Positions 6,629 to 13,383 of a stretch of 23,415 nt of DNA are shown piece by piece (within the stretch, counting starts at the first letter, position 1; every line of letters begins with the position of its first letter). The position numbers and the translations under genes were made by a program. This DNA comes from Trebonia sp036501515. Its GTDB lineage: Bacteria > Actinomycetota > Actinomycetes > Streptosporangiales > Streptosporangiaceae. Below the pieces are notes generated by a model. It was not told the origin of the DNA. It worked only from the letters and a program-made list of their open reading frames with translations, and ran no database searches. Location of the stretch: contig DASYAD010000077.1 of NCBI GenBank assembly GCA_036501515.1, positions 1 through 23,415 of the forward strand, given 5' to 3'.

Positions 6629-6667
6629 AGTGGGCGCCTGCCCATTTAAAGTGGCCGCATGCCCACT
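6629..6667. promoter_or_regulatory. Divergent TetR/methyltransferase operator region
   Basis: AGTGGGC (6629-6635) and GCCCACT (6661-6667) are inverted, and the inner TGGGC-gcct-GCCCA (6631-6644) is a second dyad. Between them lies the only AT-rich run (ATTTAAAG), which may hold the -10 of the methyltransferase gene. The ATG at 6659 lies inside the region, so a bound regulator would block transcription start. Confidence 0.5.
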
Positions 6668-7507
6668 CTACCGTCCGGGCCCCCCGTGCCCGCCCCGTCA
6701 GCCGGCGCTCCCGCGGGTGGCCAGACTCACCTTCAGCGCCAGGTCGCCGAGGGGTTCGGTGCCGACGCCGGCCGCTACGACCGGGCCCGCCCCAGCTACC
6801 CGGCCGGCCTGGTGAGCCGCGCCGTCGGCGCCAGCCCCGGCCGTGACGTCCTCGACGCCGGCTGCGGCACCGGCATCTCCGCGCGGCTGTTCCAGGCGGC
6901 CGGGTGCCAGGTGCTCGGCGTCGACCCGGACCCGCGGATGGCCCAGGCGGCGCGCGCGGCAGGCACCCCGGCCGAGGTCGCGAAGTTCGAGGACTGGGAC
7001 AGCGCGGGCCGCTCGTTCGACCTGGTCACCGCCGCGCAGGCGTGGCACTGGATCGACCCGGTGGCCGGCGCGGCCAAAGCCGCCGCCGTGCTGCGGCCGG
7101 CGGGCAGGCTGGCGGTGTTCTGGAACGTCTTCGAACCGCCGACACCGCTGCGTGAGGCCTTCGCCGCGGTCGCGCACCGGGTCATGCCGGACTCGCCGGC
7201 CGTCGGCATGTGGGACCAGCCCGCCCTGCCCGGCTACCGGACGATGATGGGCGACCGGGCGGCGGGCGGGATGCGGCGGGCGGGCGCGTTCGGCGAGCCT
7301 GAGGAGTGGCTGTTCCCCTGGGAGCGCCCGTACACCAGGGACGAGTGGCTTGACCTGGTGCCGACGACCGGCGGCTTCGGCCGGCTGCCGGAGGCGGTTC
7401 AGGCGGAGCTGCTGGCCGGGTTCGGCGCCGCCGTGGACGCGGCGGGCGGCGCGTTCGTCATGGGTTACACCACGCTGACGGTCACGGCCGCCCGCCGGAG
7501 ACAGTGA
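6659..7507 (+). CDS. Class I SAM-dependent methyltransferase, TetR-controlled
   Basis: A 282-residue methyltransferase. After a disordered Pro/Ala-rich start (1-25), it has QVAEGFGADAGRYDRARPSYPAGLV, the common lead-in of this group. SAM motif I is DVLDAGCGTGISARLFQAAG (about 62-81) with VLGVDPDPRMAQAAR following. The later FDLVTAAQAWHWIDP is a hallmark of this subfamily, and VLRPAGRLAVFWNVF is motif III. Substrate unknown. It is divergent from the TetR gene, and its start lies within the predicted operator. Its TGA (7505-7507) abuts the TAG of the convergent LysR gene with no base between. Some N-terminal residues may not be translated if an internal start is used. Confidence 0.85.
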   Translation: MPTLPSGPPVPAPSAGAPAGGQTHLQRQVAEGFGADAGRYDRARPSYPAGLVSRAVGASPGRDVLDAGCGTGISARLFQAAGCQVLGVDPDPRMAQAARAAGTPAEVAKFEDWDSAGRSFDLVTAAQAWHWIDPVAGAAKAAAVLRPAGRLAVFWNVFEPPTPLREAFAAVAHRVMPDSPAVGMWDQPALPGYRTMMGDRAAGGMRRAGAFGEPEEWLFPWERPYTRDEWLDLVPTTGGFGRLPEAVQAELLAGFGAAVDAAGGAFVMGYTTLTVTAARRRQ

Positions 7508-8404
7508 CTAGCCGCCGGCTCCGCTGAGCGCGGCCAGCAGCACCGCCAGGGCGGGCGAGTCGGTCATCGACGCGCGGTGCAGGGCGATGATCGCCCGGCT
7601 TGGCACCGGGTCGGTGACCGGGACGGCCGCCAGGTCCTCGCCCAGCGGCGCGCGGCCAAGGCGCGGGATCAGCGCGACGCCGAGGCCCGCGCGCACCAGC
7701 GCGATGTGGCTTTCGAACTCCATCGAGACGTGCGCGATCTTCGGCAGGCGGCCGGTGCCGTCGTACATGCGGTGCAGCCACTGGCGGCAGATCGTGCCCT
7801 CGGCGGTCGCGATCCAGTCCTCGCCTGCCAGGTCGCGGGGCGTGACGACGGCGCGGCCCGCGAGCGGGTGGCCGCGGGGCACGATCACCTCGGCGACGTC
7901 GCGGGCCAGCGGGACGCGGGCCAGGTGATCGGGGACGGGCAGCGGGATGTCGCCGTAGCTGTGCACCACGCCGAGATCGGCCTGGCCGGTGGCCACCAGC
8001 GTGATCGCATCCCAGGGCTCGCGCTCGGCCAGGGTTACCCGCAGGTCCGGGTGGGCGCGCAGCACGGGCGGCAGGGCAGGCGCGATCAGCCCGCGCATCG
8101 CGGTGGAGAACGCCGTCAGCCGCACGTGCCCGGCGACGGTCCCCGCCTGCTGGTGCAGCCCCGACTGGAGCTGCTCAAGGCCGGTCAGCAGCACCGTGCC
8201 CTGCTCGACCAGGTGCCGTCCGTGCCTGGTCAGCATCACGCCGCGGCCGACCCGCTCGAGCAGCGGCACCCCGGTCTGCTTCTCCAGGCGCTTGACCTGC
8301 TGGGAGACCGCGCTCGGGGTGAAGCCGAGCGCGTCGGCGGCCGCCACCACGGACCCGTGGGCGTCCACCGCGCGCAGCGCGTCCAGCGCTACCAGGTCAA
8401 TCAC
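7508..8404 (-). CDS. LysR-family transcriptional regulator
   Basis: A full-length 298-residue LysR protein. The N-terminal winged HTH (1-60) reads LDALRAVDAHGSVVAAADALGFTPSAVSQQVKRLEKQTGVPLLERVGRGVMLTRHG. A linker helix and a two-lobe substrate-binding domain (about 87-295) follow: GHVRLTAFSTAMRGLIAPALP, HPDLRVTLAEREPWDAITLVATGQADLGVV, and LVRAGLGVALIPRL. A GGGAGG ribosome site lies 9 nt before the GTG start. It is divergent from an EamA transporter, an arrangement in which the LysR protein often controls the exporter in response to the exported compound. Confidence 0.92.
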   Translation of the reverse strand: MIDLVALDALRAVDAHGSVVAAADALGFTPSAVSQQVKRLEKQTGVPLLERVGRGVMLTRHGRHLVEQGTVLLTGLEQLQSGLHQQAGTVAGHVRLTAFSTAMRGLIAPALPPVLRAHPDLRVTLAEREPWDAITLVATGQADLGVVHSYGDIPLPVPDHLARVPLARDVAEVIVPRGHPLAGRAVVTPRDLAGEDWIATAEGTICRQWLHRMYDGTGRLPKIAHVSMEFESHIALVRAGLGVALIPRLGRAPLGEDLAAVPVTDPVPSRAIIALHRASMTDSPALAVLLAALSGAGG

Positions 8405-8531
8405 GCGGTCCCGCCTCCCGCCATGCCCGGCTCCTCATCATGCCGCGCTCCGAACATGAAGGGATGCTACATGATTGACGGTGCCAGGATTCGCTGGTGC
8501 TTCATCGTATGGCCGGGTCACACTGGTTCGC
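8405..8531. promoter_or_regulatory. LysR/EamA divergent control region
   Basis: The 127-bp gap holds ATCATG (8437-8442) inverted to CATGAT (8470-8475), and further CATG copies near 8422 and 8455. These are candidate LysR half-sites. TTGACG at 8475-8480 looks like a -35 box, but I find no -10 at proper distance. The region is clearly less GC-rich than its flanks. Confidence 0.35.
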
Positions 8532-9530
8532 GTGAACCGCCGTGACATGTCACTCGCCGCCCTCGTCGCCGCCCTGTGGGGCTTCAATTTCGTCGTCATC
8601 GACTGGGGAATGGGCAGCGTGCCGCCGCTGCTGTTCGCCGCCGTCCGGTTCGCCGTGGTGGCGGTGCCCGCCTGCTTCTTCGTACCGCGGCCGGCGGTGC
8701 CGTTCCGTACGGTCGCGGCGGTCGGCGCGTTCATGAGCCTGGGGCAGTTCGGCCTGCTGTACCTGTCGATGCACCTGGGCATGCCGCCGGGGCTGGCCGC
8801 GCTCGTGCTGCAGGCGCAGGTGGTGTTCACCATCGTCATCGCCGCCTTCGCGCTGCACGAGCCCCCGTCGCGGGCGCAGGTGGCCGGCGTCGCGCTCGGC
8901 GTCGCCGGGCTGGCGGTAGTGGCGGCCGGAACCGGCGGCCACGTCCCGCTCGTGGCGCTCGTGCTGTGCCTGCTGGCCGGGTTGTCATGGGGCATCGGCA
9001 ACGTCGTGTCGCGGGCCTCGCGGGCGCCGGGCGGCCTTGCGCTCGTCGTCTGGTCGGCCACCGTGGTGCCGGTCCCGCTGCTCGGCCTGAGCCTGCTGGT
9101 GGACGGGCCGTCGGCGACCGCGCACGGCCTGGCGCACTTCGGCTGGCACGCGGTCGTGTCCACCGCCTACACGGCGGGGCTGTGCTCGCTGGTCGGCTAC
9201 GCGATCTTCAACCGGCTGCTGGCCCGCTACCCCTCGGGCTACGTGGTGCCGTGGGTGCTGCTCGCCCCGGTGGTCGCCATCGTCAGCGCCTGGGCGCTAC
9301 TCGGCCAGGCGCCAGGGGCGGCCGAGCTGGCGGGCGCCGCCTTGCTGGTGGGCGGCGTGCTCATCGCCCAGGGCGTGCTCCGCGCGCGGCGAACCGGGGG
9401 AACCCGCGGCGCCGCCCGCGGGTCATCCGCCGCCCCGTCCGGCCGCTCCGCTGACCAGGGCGGCGATCTCGTCCAGGCCGGGACGGTACCCGCTGGTCGT
9501 GTCGACCTCGACGGACGGGACGGCCAGTGA
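8532..9530 (+). CDS. EamA-family (DMT) transporter
   Basis: A membrane protein of about 332 residues with two EamA repeats and about ten hydrophobic helices. The first is MSLAALVAALWGFNFVVIDWG, followed by PPLLFAAVRFAVVAVPACFF and LGQFGLLYLSMHLGMPPGLAALVLQAQVVFTIVIAAFALHEPP. The second repeat runs from LVALVLCLLAGLSWGIGNVVSR to LLVGGVLIAQGVL. DMT members export amino acids, metabolites or drugs from the cytosol. The GTG at 8532 (VNRRDMSL) places a short Arg-rich N-terminus before helix 1; the TTG at 8475 would add an unlikely 19 residues. The C-terminus carries about 40 polar Gly/Arg/Ser residues beyond the last helix, encoded in the stretch that overlaps the gene on the opposite strand. Confidence 0.88.
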   Translation: MNRRDMSLAALVAALWGFNFVVIDWGMGSVPPLLFAAVRFAVVAVPACFFVPRPAVPFRTVAAVGAFMSLGQFGLLYLSMHLGMPPGLAALVLQAQVVFTIVIAAFALHEPPSRAQVAGVALGVAGLAVVAAGTGGHVPLVALVLCLLAGLSWGIGNVVSRASRAPGGLALVVWSATVVPVPLLGLSLLVDGPSATAHGLAHFGWHAVVSTAYTAGLCSLVGYAIFNRLLARYPSGYVVPWVLLAPVVAIVSAWALLGQAPGAAELAGAALLVGGVLIAQGVLRARRTGGTRGAARGSSAAPSGRSADQGGDLVQAGTVPAGRVDLDGRDGQ

Positions 9531-9992
9531 GAGCCGGCTGAAGTTCCTGAGCTGCTCGCGGAAGGCCGCCCTGTCGGCCGGGCCGGGGTCGGCGTGCGCG
9601 CGGCGGGCGCCGTCTTCGGCCCGGCGGCGGAGGATCCGGTCGAAGGCGGTGTCCGGGTCCACCGCGCAGTGCACCACCAGCAGCCGGGCCAGCGGCAGCA
9701 GCGGCGCCAGCCGCGGCCGCCAGACCTGGTCCTGGAACGCCGCCTCCGCCGCCGTCGTCACTCCCGCCCGCAGCAGCAGCTCGATGACGCCGAAGAACAC
9801 CGGCAGCGTGCGGCGGTTCAGTTCGTCGCCCGGCCCTGGCGCGAACCCGGGGGCGGCGTGCGCCATCCCCTCCTTGATCTCGTCACGGCAGACGGCCGGG
9901 CAGCCGACGGTGCGGGCGAGCTGACGGGCCAGGGTGGTCTTGCCCGTGCCGGGCGGTCCGCTGATGACGATCAGCGCCGGGAGCGGTGTCAC
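9423..9992 (-). CDS. P-loop (AAA_33-type) kinase-like ATPase
   Basis: A 189-residue protein with an N-terminal Walker A motif, LIVISGPPGTGKTTLARQLA (about residues 7-26). A CRDEIKEGM segment follows, then LLRAGVTTAAEAAFQDQVWRP, and LLVVHCAVDPDTAFDRILRRRAEDGARRAHAD, the lid-like Arg-rich part of small-molecule kinases in the AAA_33 or chloramphenicol-phosphotransferase-like group. It may phosphorylate a small molecule; the substrate is not evident. The GTG at 9992 has GGAGG four bases upstream, which decides the start over a much longer open frame. Its last 108 bp overlap antisense with the 3' end of the EamA gene. Confidence 0.8.
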   Translation of the reverse strand: MTPLPALIVISGPPGTGKTTLARQLARTVGCPAVCRDEIKEGMAHAAPGFAPGPGDELNRRTLPVFFGVIELLLRAGVTTAAEAAFQDQVWRPRLAPLLPLARLLVVHCAVDPDTAFDRILRRRAEDGARRAHADPGPADRAAFREQLRNFSRLSLAVPSVEVDTTSGYRPGLDEIAALVSGAAGRGGG

Positions 9993-10029
9993 CGCGCCTC
10001 CGTTCGGTATCGCTGGCGGGCGTTGACCT

Positions 10030-10320
10030 TCAGGGTGCGGTACCGGACGCCTGCCGGCAGTGCCGCAGCAGCCCCGCCACGGCCGGACCGGGGCCGGCCC
10101 GCCACACCAGGGCGAGCAGGGCCGGGGCCGGTGACACCGGCCAGCGGCGCGGCCGCCAGCCGGCCGGCCTGGGCGGCGGCGCCTGACCGCACCCGGGCGG
10201 TGAGCCCGGCGGAGTCGTCCTCGACGAGGCTGACGGCGACGCCCGGGTGCGCGCCGTGGAACGCCGTCAGCAGCTGCTGCGCCTGCTCGACCTGCCGGAG
10301 ATAACGCCGCGCGCCCGGTG
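10030..10320 (-). pseudogene. Decayed LysR-family regulator fragment
   Basis: The minus strand encodes pieces of a LysR effector-binding domain in order, but with parts missing. RRYLRQVEQAQQL is the end of the linker helix and LLTAFHGAHPGVAVSLVEDD plus SAGLTARVRSG is the first lobe. The central part is gone, and after a frame change comes ALLALVWRAGPGPAVAGLLRHCRQ, ending at the TGA at 10030-10032. The DNA-binding domain is absent. At least two internal deletions and one frameshift (near 10095-10125) are needed. It explains most of the 347-bp gap between the kinase-like gene and the DUF427 gene. Confidence 0.65.
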
Positions 10321-10339
10321 AGCGCGCCCTGGCCCGGGG

Positions 10340-11092
10340 TCAGCTGAAGTGGGTCCTGGGGCGTTCCTGCCGCTCGCCGTCGAGGTAGACGTCGACCTTC
10401 TCGTCGTAGAAGCAGGCCAGGCCCGCGACCTTCTGGCTTTCGGCCAGCGGGGCGCGGTACGCCCACACCAGGTCCGGGCGGGCGCCGTGCCCGGTGTCGA
10501 CCGACCAGTAGGTCGCGGTGCCCTTGTAGGGGCAGTGCGTCTGCGTGGCGGTCGGGGTAAGCAGCTCGGTGCGGATGTCGGTGAGCGGCAGGTAGTAGCG
10601 CGGCGGCAGACCGGTCTCGAACAAGATGAACGGGCGGCCCGAGTCGGCCACCGTCACGCCGTCGACCTCCACCCGCACGTGCCGGGAGCTGGCGAGGATG
10701 TCGACCCGGTGGTAGGGGTCGCGGGGGTGGGTGTAGACGGGCTCGTCTTCCTCGAGCCATTCGCCCATCGCGTCCCAGTCGAACCGCACCAGGTCGCGCA
10801 GCGCGGGCAGCGGCGAGTCCGGGTAGCGTTTCGCCGCGGCCTCGGCGACGGCGCCGTCCACCCGCACGTCGTAGAGCACGGCGTCGCCCCGGCTGGGCGA
10901 GTGCTCGGTCTTCCCCGTCTCCGCCAGCTCGGCCTTCACATCGCCGAGCGGCAGGTAGTAGGCCGGGTAGTAGGGGATCTCCCAGACCAGGACGGGATGC
11001 CTGGTGTCCGCGACGAGCCGGCCGGCCAGGTAGGCGCGCACCCGCTTCTTGCCGGGCTCCGTCTTGACCGAGCCTCGTGAATTAGCGTCCAT
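10340..11092 (-). CDS. Tandem DUF427-domain protein
   Basis: A protein of 250 residues made of two DUF427 modules. The first (about 15-110) has KKRVRAYLAGRLVADTRHPVLVWEIPYYPAYYLPLGDVKAEL and later GDAVLYDVRVDG. The second (about 125-245) repeats the plan: RHVRVEVDGVTVADSGRPFILFETGLPPRYYLPLTDIRTELL, HCPYKGTATYWSV and LVWAYRAP, ending KVAGLACFYDEKVDVYLDGERQ. DUF427 proteins are common in actinomycetes and have no settled function. The start was set at the ATG at 11092 because TAGCGT lies exactly 7 nt upstream, and an upstream start would run into the divergent gene. It shares a 52-bp gap with the VOC gene. Confidence 0.88.
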   Translation of the reverse strand: MDANSRGSVKTEPGKKRVRAYLAGRLVADTRHPVLVWEIPYYPAYYLPLGDVKAELAETGKTEHSPSRGDAVLYDVRVDGAVAEAAAKRYPDSPLPALRDLVRFDWDAMGEWLEEDEPVYTHPRDPYHRVDILASSRHVRVEVDGVTVADSGRPFILFETGLPPRYYLPLTDIRTELLTPTATQTHCPYKGTATYWSVDTGHGARPDLVWAYRAPLAESQKVAGLACFYDEKVDVYLDGERQERPRTHFS

Positions 11093-11144
11093 AGCGACCA
11101 CGCTACGCCGGACCGCGCCGCCGCGATGTGGCAGCGTGGCTGTC
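11093..11144. promoter_or_regulatory. Compact divergent leaderless promoters
   Basis: The two start codons face away from each other across 52 bp. On the minus strand TAGCGT (11105-11100) and on the plus strand CAGCGT (11132-11137) each lie exactly 7 nt before an ATG. Both are followed by GG and end near CATGG/TATGG, so the region is nearly symmetric over about 18 bp at each end. Confidence 0.55.
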
Positions 11145-11876
11145 ATGGACGCGAAAACCAGTCAGCTGAACGCGGTCTGCTTCGACGCGGACGACCCGGC
11201 CCGTCTCGCGGTCTTCTGGGCCGGCTTGCTGGGCCGGGAACGGGACGCGGACGCCGGCGGCGCCGTGCTGGTGCCCGGCGACGGCACCGGGTTCCTGGTC
11301 CGGTTCCTTCCGGCTGCCGAGCCGAAGTCCGGGCAGAACCAGGCGCACTTCGACCTGACCAGTACCTCGCTCGCGGACCAGCGGGCGACGGTAGCGCGGG
11401 CGCTGCGCCTCGGCGCCCGGCCGGCCGACGTCGGCCAGGGGCCTGACGAGCCGCACGTCGTGCTGGCCGACCCCGAGGGCAACGAGTTCTGCGTCATCGA
11501 GCCGGGCAACCGCTTCCTGGCGGGCTGCGGGTTCATCGGCGCGCTGGCCTGCGACGGCTCGCAGGCGAACGGCTACTTCTGGAGCCAGGCGCTGAACTGG
11601 CCGCTGGTGTGGGACCAGGACCAGGAGACCGCGGTCCAGGCGCCGCACGGCGGCACGAAGATCAGCTGGGGCGGGCCGCCGCTGAATCCCAGAACCGGGC
11701 GGACCCGGCTGCACCTGGACCTGGCGGTGGCTGCCGGCGGGGACGCGGAGGCGGAGACGGCCCGGCTGGTCTCCCTCGGGGCGGCGCGGCTGGCAGGCGG
11801 CGGGGGCCGGGAGCCGGGCGGCTGGGTGGACATGGCTGACCCCGACGGCAACGAGTTCCGGCTGCTGCTGACCTGA
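11145..11876 (+). CDS. Two-domain VOC (glyoxalase-like) protein
   Basis: A 243-residue protein with two glyoxalase-like modules. Module 1 (about 6-125) has LNAVCFDADDPARLAVFWAGLLGRE, QNQAHFDLTSTSLADQRATVARALRLGARPADVG and HVVLADPEGNEFCVIEPG. Module 2 (about 128-243) has GFIGALACDGSQANGYFWSQALNWPLVWD, TRLHLDLAVAAGGDAEAETARLVSLGAARL and WVDMADPDGNEFRLLL. The repeated DPxGNEF strand and HFDL/HLDL pair are typical of the large glyoxalase-like subfamily seen in actinomycetes. Substrate unknown. The ATG at 11145 is chosen because CAGCGT lies 7 nt upstream and the preceding open frame is non-coding in character. Confidence 0.85.
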   Translation: MDAKTSQLNAVCFDADDPARLAVFWAGLLGRERDADAGGAVLVPGDGTGFLVRFLPAAEPKSGQNQAHFDLTSTSLADQRATVARALRLGARPADVGQGPDEPHVVLADPEGNEFCVIEPGNRFLAGCGFIGALACDGSQANGYFWSQALNWPLVWDQDQETAVQAPHGGTKISWGGPPLNPRTGRTRLHLDLAVAAGGDAEAETARLVSLGAARLAGGGGREPGGWVDMADPDGNEFRLLLT

Positions 11877-11884
11877 CCCGCGGG

Positions 11885-11920
11885 CACCCCGGTACTGGAC
11901 TGGCGCTCTGTGCCGGGGTG
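11885..11920 (+). terminator. Stem-loop after the two-domain VOC gene
   Basis: CACCCCGG (11885-11892) and CCGGGGTG (11913-11920) are perfect 8-bp arms with a 20-nt loop, starting 9 bp after the VOC stop. No T-run follows, as is usual for actinobacterial terminators. It also lies just beyond the end of the convergent truncated DUF899 gene. Confidence 0.5.
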
Positions 11921-11935
11921 ACGGGCGTGCGCCGG

Positions 11936-12406
11936 CTACGCCCTCTTCGAGAGCCTTCTGCGGCACCGCGGCGTCCGGCTGCTGGTCGCGGGGCAGGTCA
12001 CCTCGCGGTAACGCCGGCTGGCGGCGAACGGCCCCTGGGTCAGGACGGCGTAGGTGATGTCGCGCGAGTGCAGGCAGGGCAGCTCCGCGACCTGGGTGGT
12101 GACCCAGGTGCAGCCCTCGCACTGCTCGGCCGCCTGGTGGCCGTCGTGCCACATGAAGTAGTAGGCGATGAGCTGGCGGCGGCCCTCGAACGCGTCGAGC
12201 AGGGTGACGGGGCCGCCGGGCCCGGTCAGCGGGAGGCTGGCGTCGACTTCGGTCATCGGCAGCCGCCGCCTGGCCGCGGCGATCGCGTCGCCTTCCCTGG
12301 TGTGCGCCTTCTCCCGGATCCGCAGCGCGCCGAGCCTGGCCTCGAAGTCGTCGCGTCCGGTGGCCGGCGGCAGCGCGGCCCCCGTTGTTCCCGCTTGGTC
12401 GTTCAT
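11936..12406 (-). CDS. DUF899-family protein, C-terminally truncated
   Basis: A 156-residue product. Its first two thirds match the thioredoxin-like DUF899 family: EKAHTREGDAIAAARRRLPMTEVD, LLDAFEGRRQLIAYYFMWHDG, QCEGCTWVTTQVAELPCLHSRDITYAVLTQGP. The CxxC pair in QCEGCTW is intact. After RRYREV the family sequence stops and a basic tail (TSSRTPRCRRRLSKRA) runs to a TAG. The usual C-terminal half (about 80-100 residues) is missing, so the protein may be non-functional. The start is secure: an AGAGGAG ribosome site lies 6 nt before the ATG, which overlaps the ArsR stop as ATGA. It is the last gene of the SRPBCC-ArsR-DUF899 operon. Confidence 0.7.
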   Translation of the reverse strand: MNDQAGTTGAALPPATGRDDFEARLGALRIREKAHTREGDAIAAARRRLPMTEVDASLPLTGPGGPVTLLDAFEGRRQLIAYYFMWHDGHQAAEQCEGCTWVTTQVAELPCLHSRDITYAVLTQGPFAASRRYREVTCPATSSRTPRCRRRLSKRA

Positions 12407-12750
12407 GACGAACTCCTCTGGTTTTCCGCATGCGCGGCTTCGGCGAGCCGCTTGATGACGGCGAGCCGCTGGTCCCACTGGGCGGCGAGTCCGGCCATGG
12501 CCCGCGCGGCCTGGTCGAGACGGTCGGCCTGCACCTGGTACAGGACTTCCCTGCCCTGCTTGCGCCGCTGGATCAGCCCGGCCTGCTCGAGCACCGCCAG
12601 GTGCTTGGCCACCGCCTGGCGGGAGAACGCCACCTGCCCGGCCAGCGCGCTGGCGCTCGCGTCGCCGTGGCTGACCAGCAGGTCGAGAACCTGGCGGCGC
12701 GAAGGGTCGCCGATGGCCGACCACAGTTCGTCATCGGCCGGGGCGGTCAT
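12403..12750 (-). CDS. ArsR-family winged-helix regulator
   Basis: A 115-residue ArsR/SmtB-type repressor. The winged helix reads DDELWSAIGDPSRRQVLDLLVSHGDASASALAGQVAFSRQAVAKHLAVLEQAGLIQRRKQGREVLYQVQADRLDQAARAM (about residues 6-85). No metal-binding Cys motif (CxC or similar) is present, so it is probably not a metal sensor. It overlaps the SRPBCC stop upstream and the DUF899 start downstream, each by 4 bases. ArsR-SRPBCC pairs of this kind are frequent in actinomycetes, and the regulator usually controls its own operon. The likely operator is the dyad cluster at 13264-13313. Confidence 0.92.
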   Translation of the reverse strand: MTAPADDELWSAIGDPSRRQVLDLLVSHGDASASALAGQVAFSRQAVAKHLAVLEQAGLIQRRKQGREVLYQVQADRLDQAARAMAGLAAQWDQRLAVIKRLAEAAHAENQRSSS

Positions 12751-13193
12751 TCCGCCTGGCGCTTCGCGGCCACGACGGCGAGCCGGTCAAGGAAGTCGCC
12801 CCAGCCGGCCTGGTGCTCGCCGGCGTAGCGCTGCTTCTCGGCGTCCTCCCAGGGCATGAGTTCGTGGCCGCTTTCGCTCACCCGGAGCCGCGTCCGGTCG
12901 TCACCCTCGGGCGTCAGGGTGAACACGACCAGCATCGAGTTGCCAGGGCCGGGCTCGGTGCCGCGCGGGTGGTTCCAGCGGAACGAGAAGCGGGACGGCG
13001 GTTCGACGTCCTCCACGACGACTTCGCCGCCCTGGTCGCCGAAGCCCAGGTAGCCGCGGGCGCCGGGTTCGATCACCAGGTCCACCCGGTCGGCGAACCA
13101 CTGGCTCAGCTGGTCGGGTTCGGTGACGGTCCGCCATACCACCGCGGCCGGCGCCTCGATGAGGATGTCCCTGTCGATCGCGAGACCTGGCAT
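12747..13193 (-). CDS. SRPBCC (AHSA1-like) domain protein
   Basis: A 148-residue START/Bet v1-fold protein. IDRDILIEAPAAVVWRTVTEPDQLSQWFADRVDLVIEPGARGYLGF is the first strand, helix and hairpin. EVVVEDVEPPSRFSFRWNHP and LVVFTLTPEGDDRTRLRVSESGHELMP are the central sheet, and HQAGWGDFLDRLAVVAA is the long C-terminal helix. Members bind hydrophobic ligands or act as Hsp90 activators; here no ligand is evident. The start at 13193 is fixed by AAAGGAG 6-7 nt upstream, rejecting a longer frame that lacks such a site. It is the first gene of the operon with arsR and the DUF899 gene. Confidence 0.9.
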   Translation of the reverse strand: MPGLAIDRDILIEAPAAVVWRTVTEPDQLSQWFADRVDLVIEPGARGYLGFGDQGGEVVVEDVEPPSRFSFRWNHPRGTEPGPGNSMLVVFTLTPEGDDRTRLRVSESGHELMPWEDAEKQRYAGEHQAGWGDFLDRLAVVAAKRQAE

Positions 13194-13263
13194 CACGTTC
13201 TCCTTTCGCGGGCCGCGGACCTTGGGCTGCCCGCGGCTGACGGTCGATGTCTTCCTTCGCTTA

Positions 13264-13313
13264 CCTGCAACCAACGGCAGGTTGGACCGTCGTCTGCAAC
13301 CACCGGTTGCAGA
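13264..13313. promoter_or_regulatory. Probable ArsR operator cluster
   Basis: TCTGCAACC (13293-13301) and GGTTGCAGA (13305-13313) form a perfect 9-bp dyad with a 3-bp spacer. CAACC (13268-13272) and GGTTG (13280-13284) repeat the core, and the CTGCAACC half-site occurs at 13265-13272 as well. The cluster lies 70-120 bp upstream of the SRPBCC start and 70 bp upstream of the divergent HAD gene. Confidence 0.6.
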
Positions 13314-13371
13314 TGGCGTCACGGCAGGCCGCGGCTGACGGGGGAGGAGCCGGCCCGGTACCCGGCCGCGC

Positions 13372-13377
13372 GACAAT
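13372..13377 (+). promoter_or_regulatory. -10 box GACAAT, leaderless HAD gene
   Basis: GACAAT is followed by GGGCGG and the GTG at 13384. No ribosome site is present. Confidence 0.45.
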
Positions 13378-13383
13378 GGGCGG

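Noticed and set aside
9993..10760. N-terminal extension of the kinase-like gene into a 445-residue product
   Set aside because: The extension is an Arg/Pro-rich antisense-type shadow of the DUF427 gene, and GGAGG precedes the GTG at 9992.
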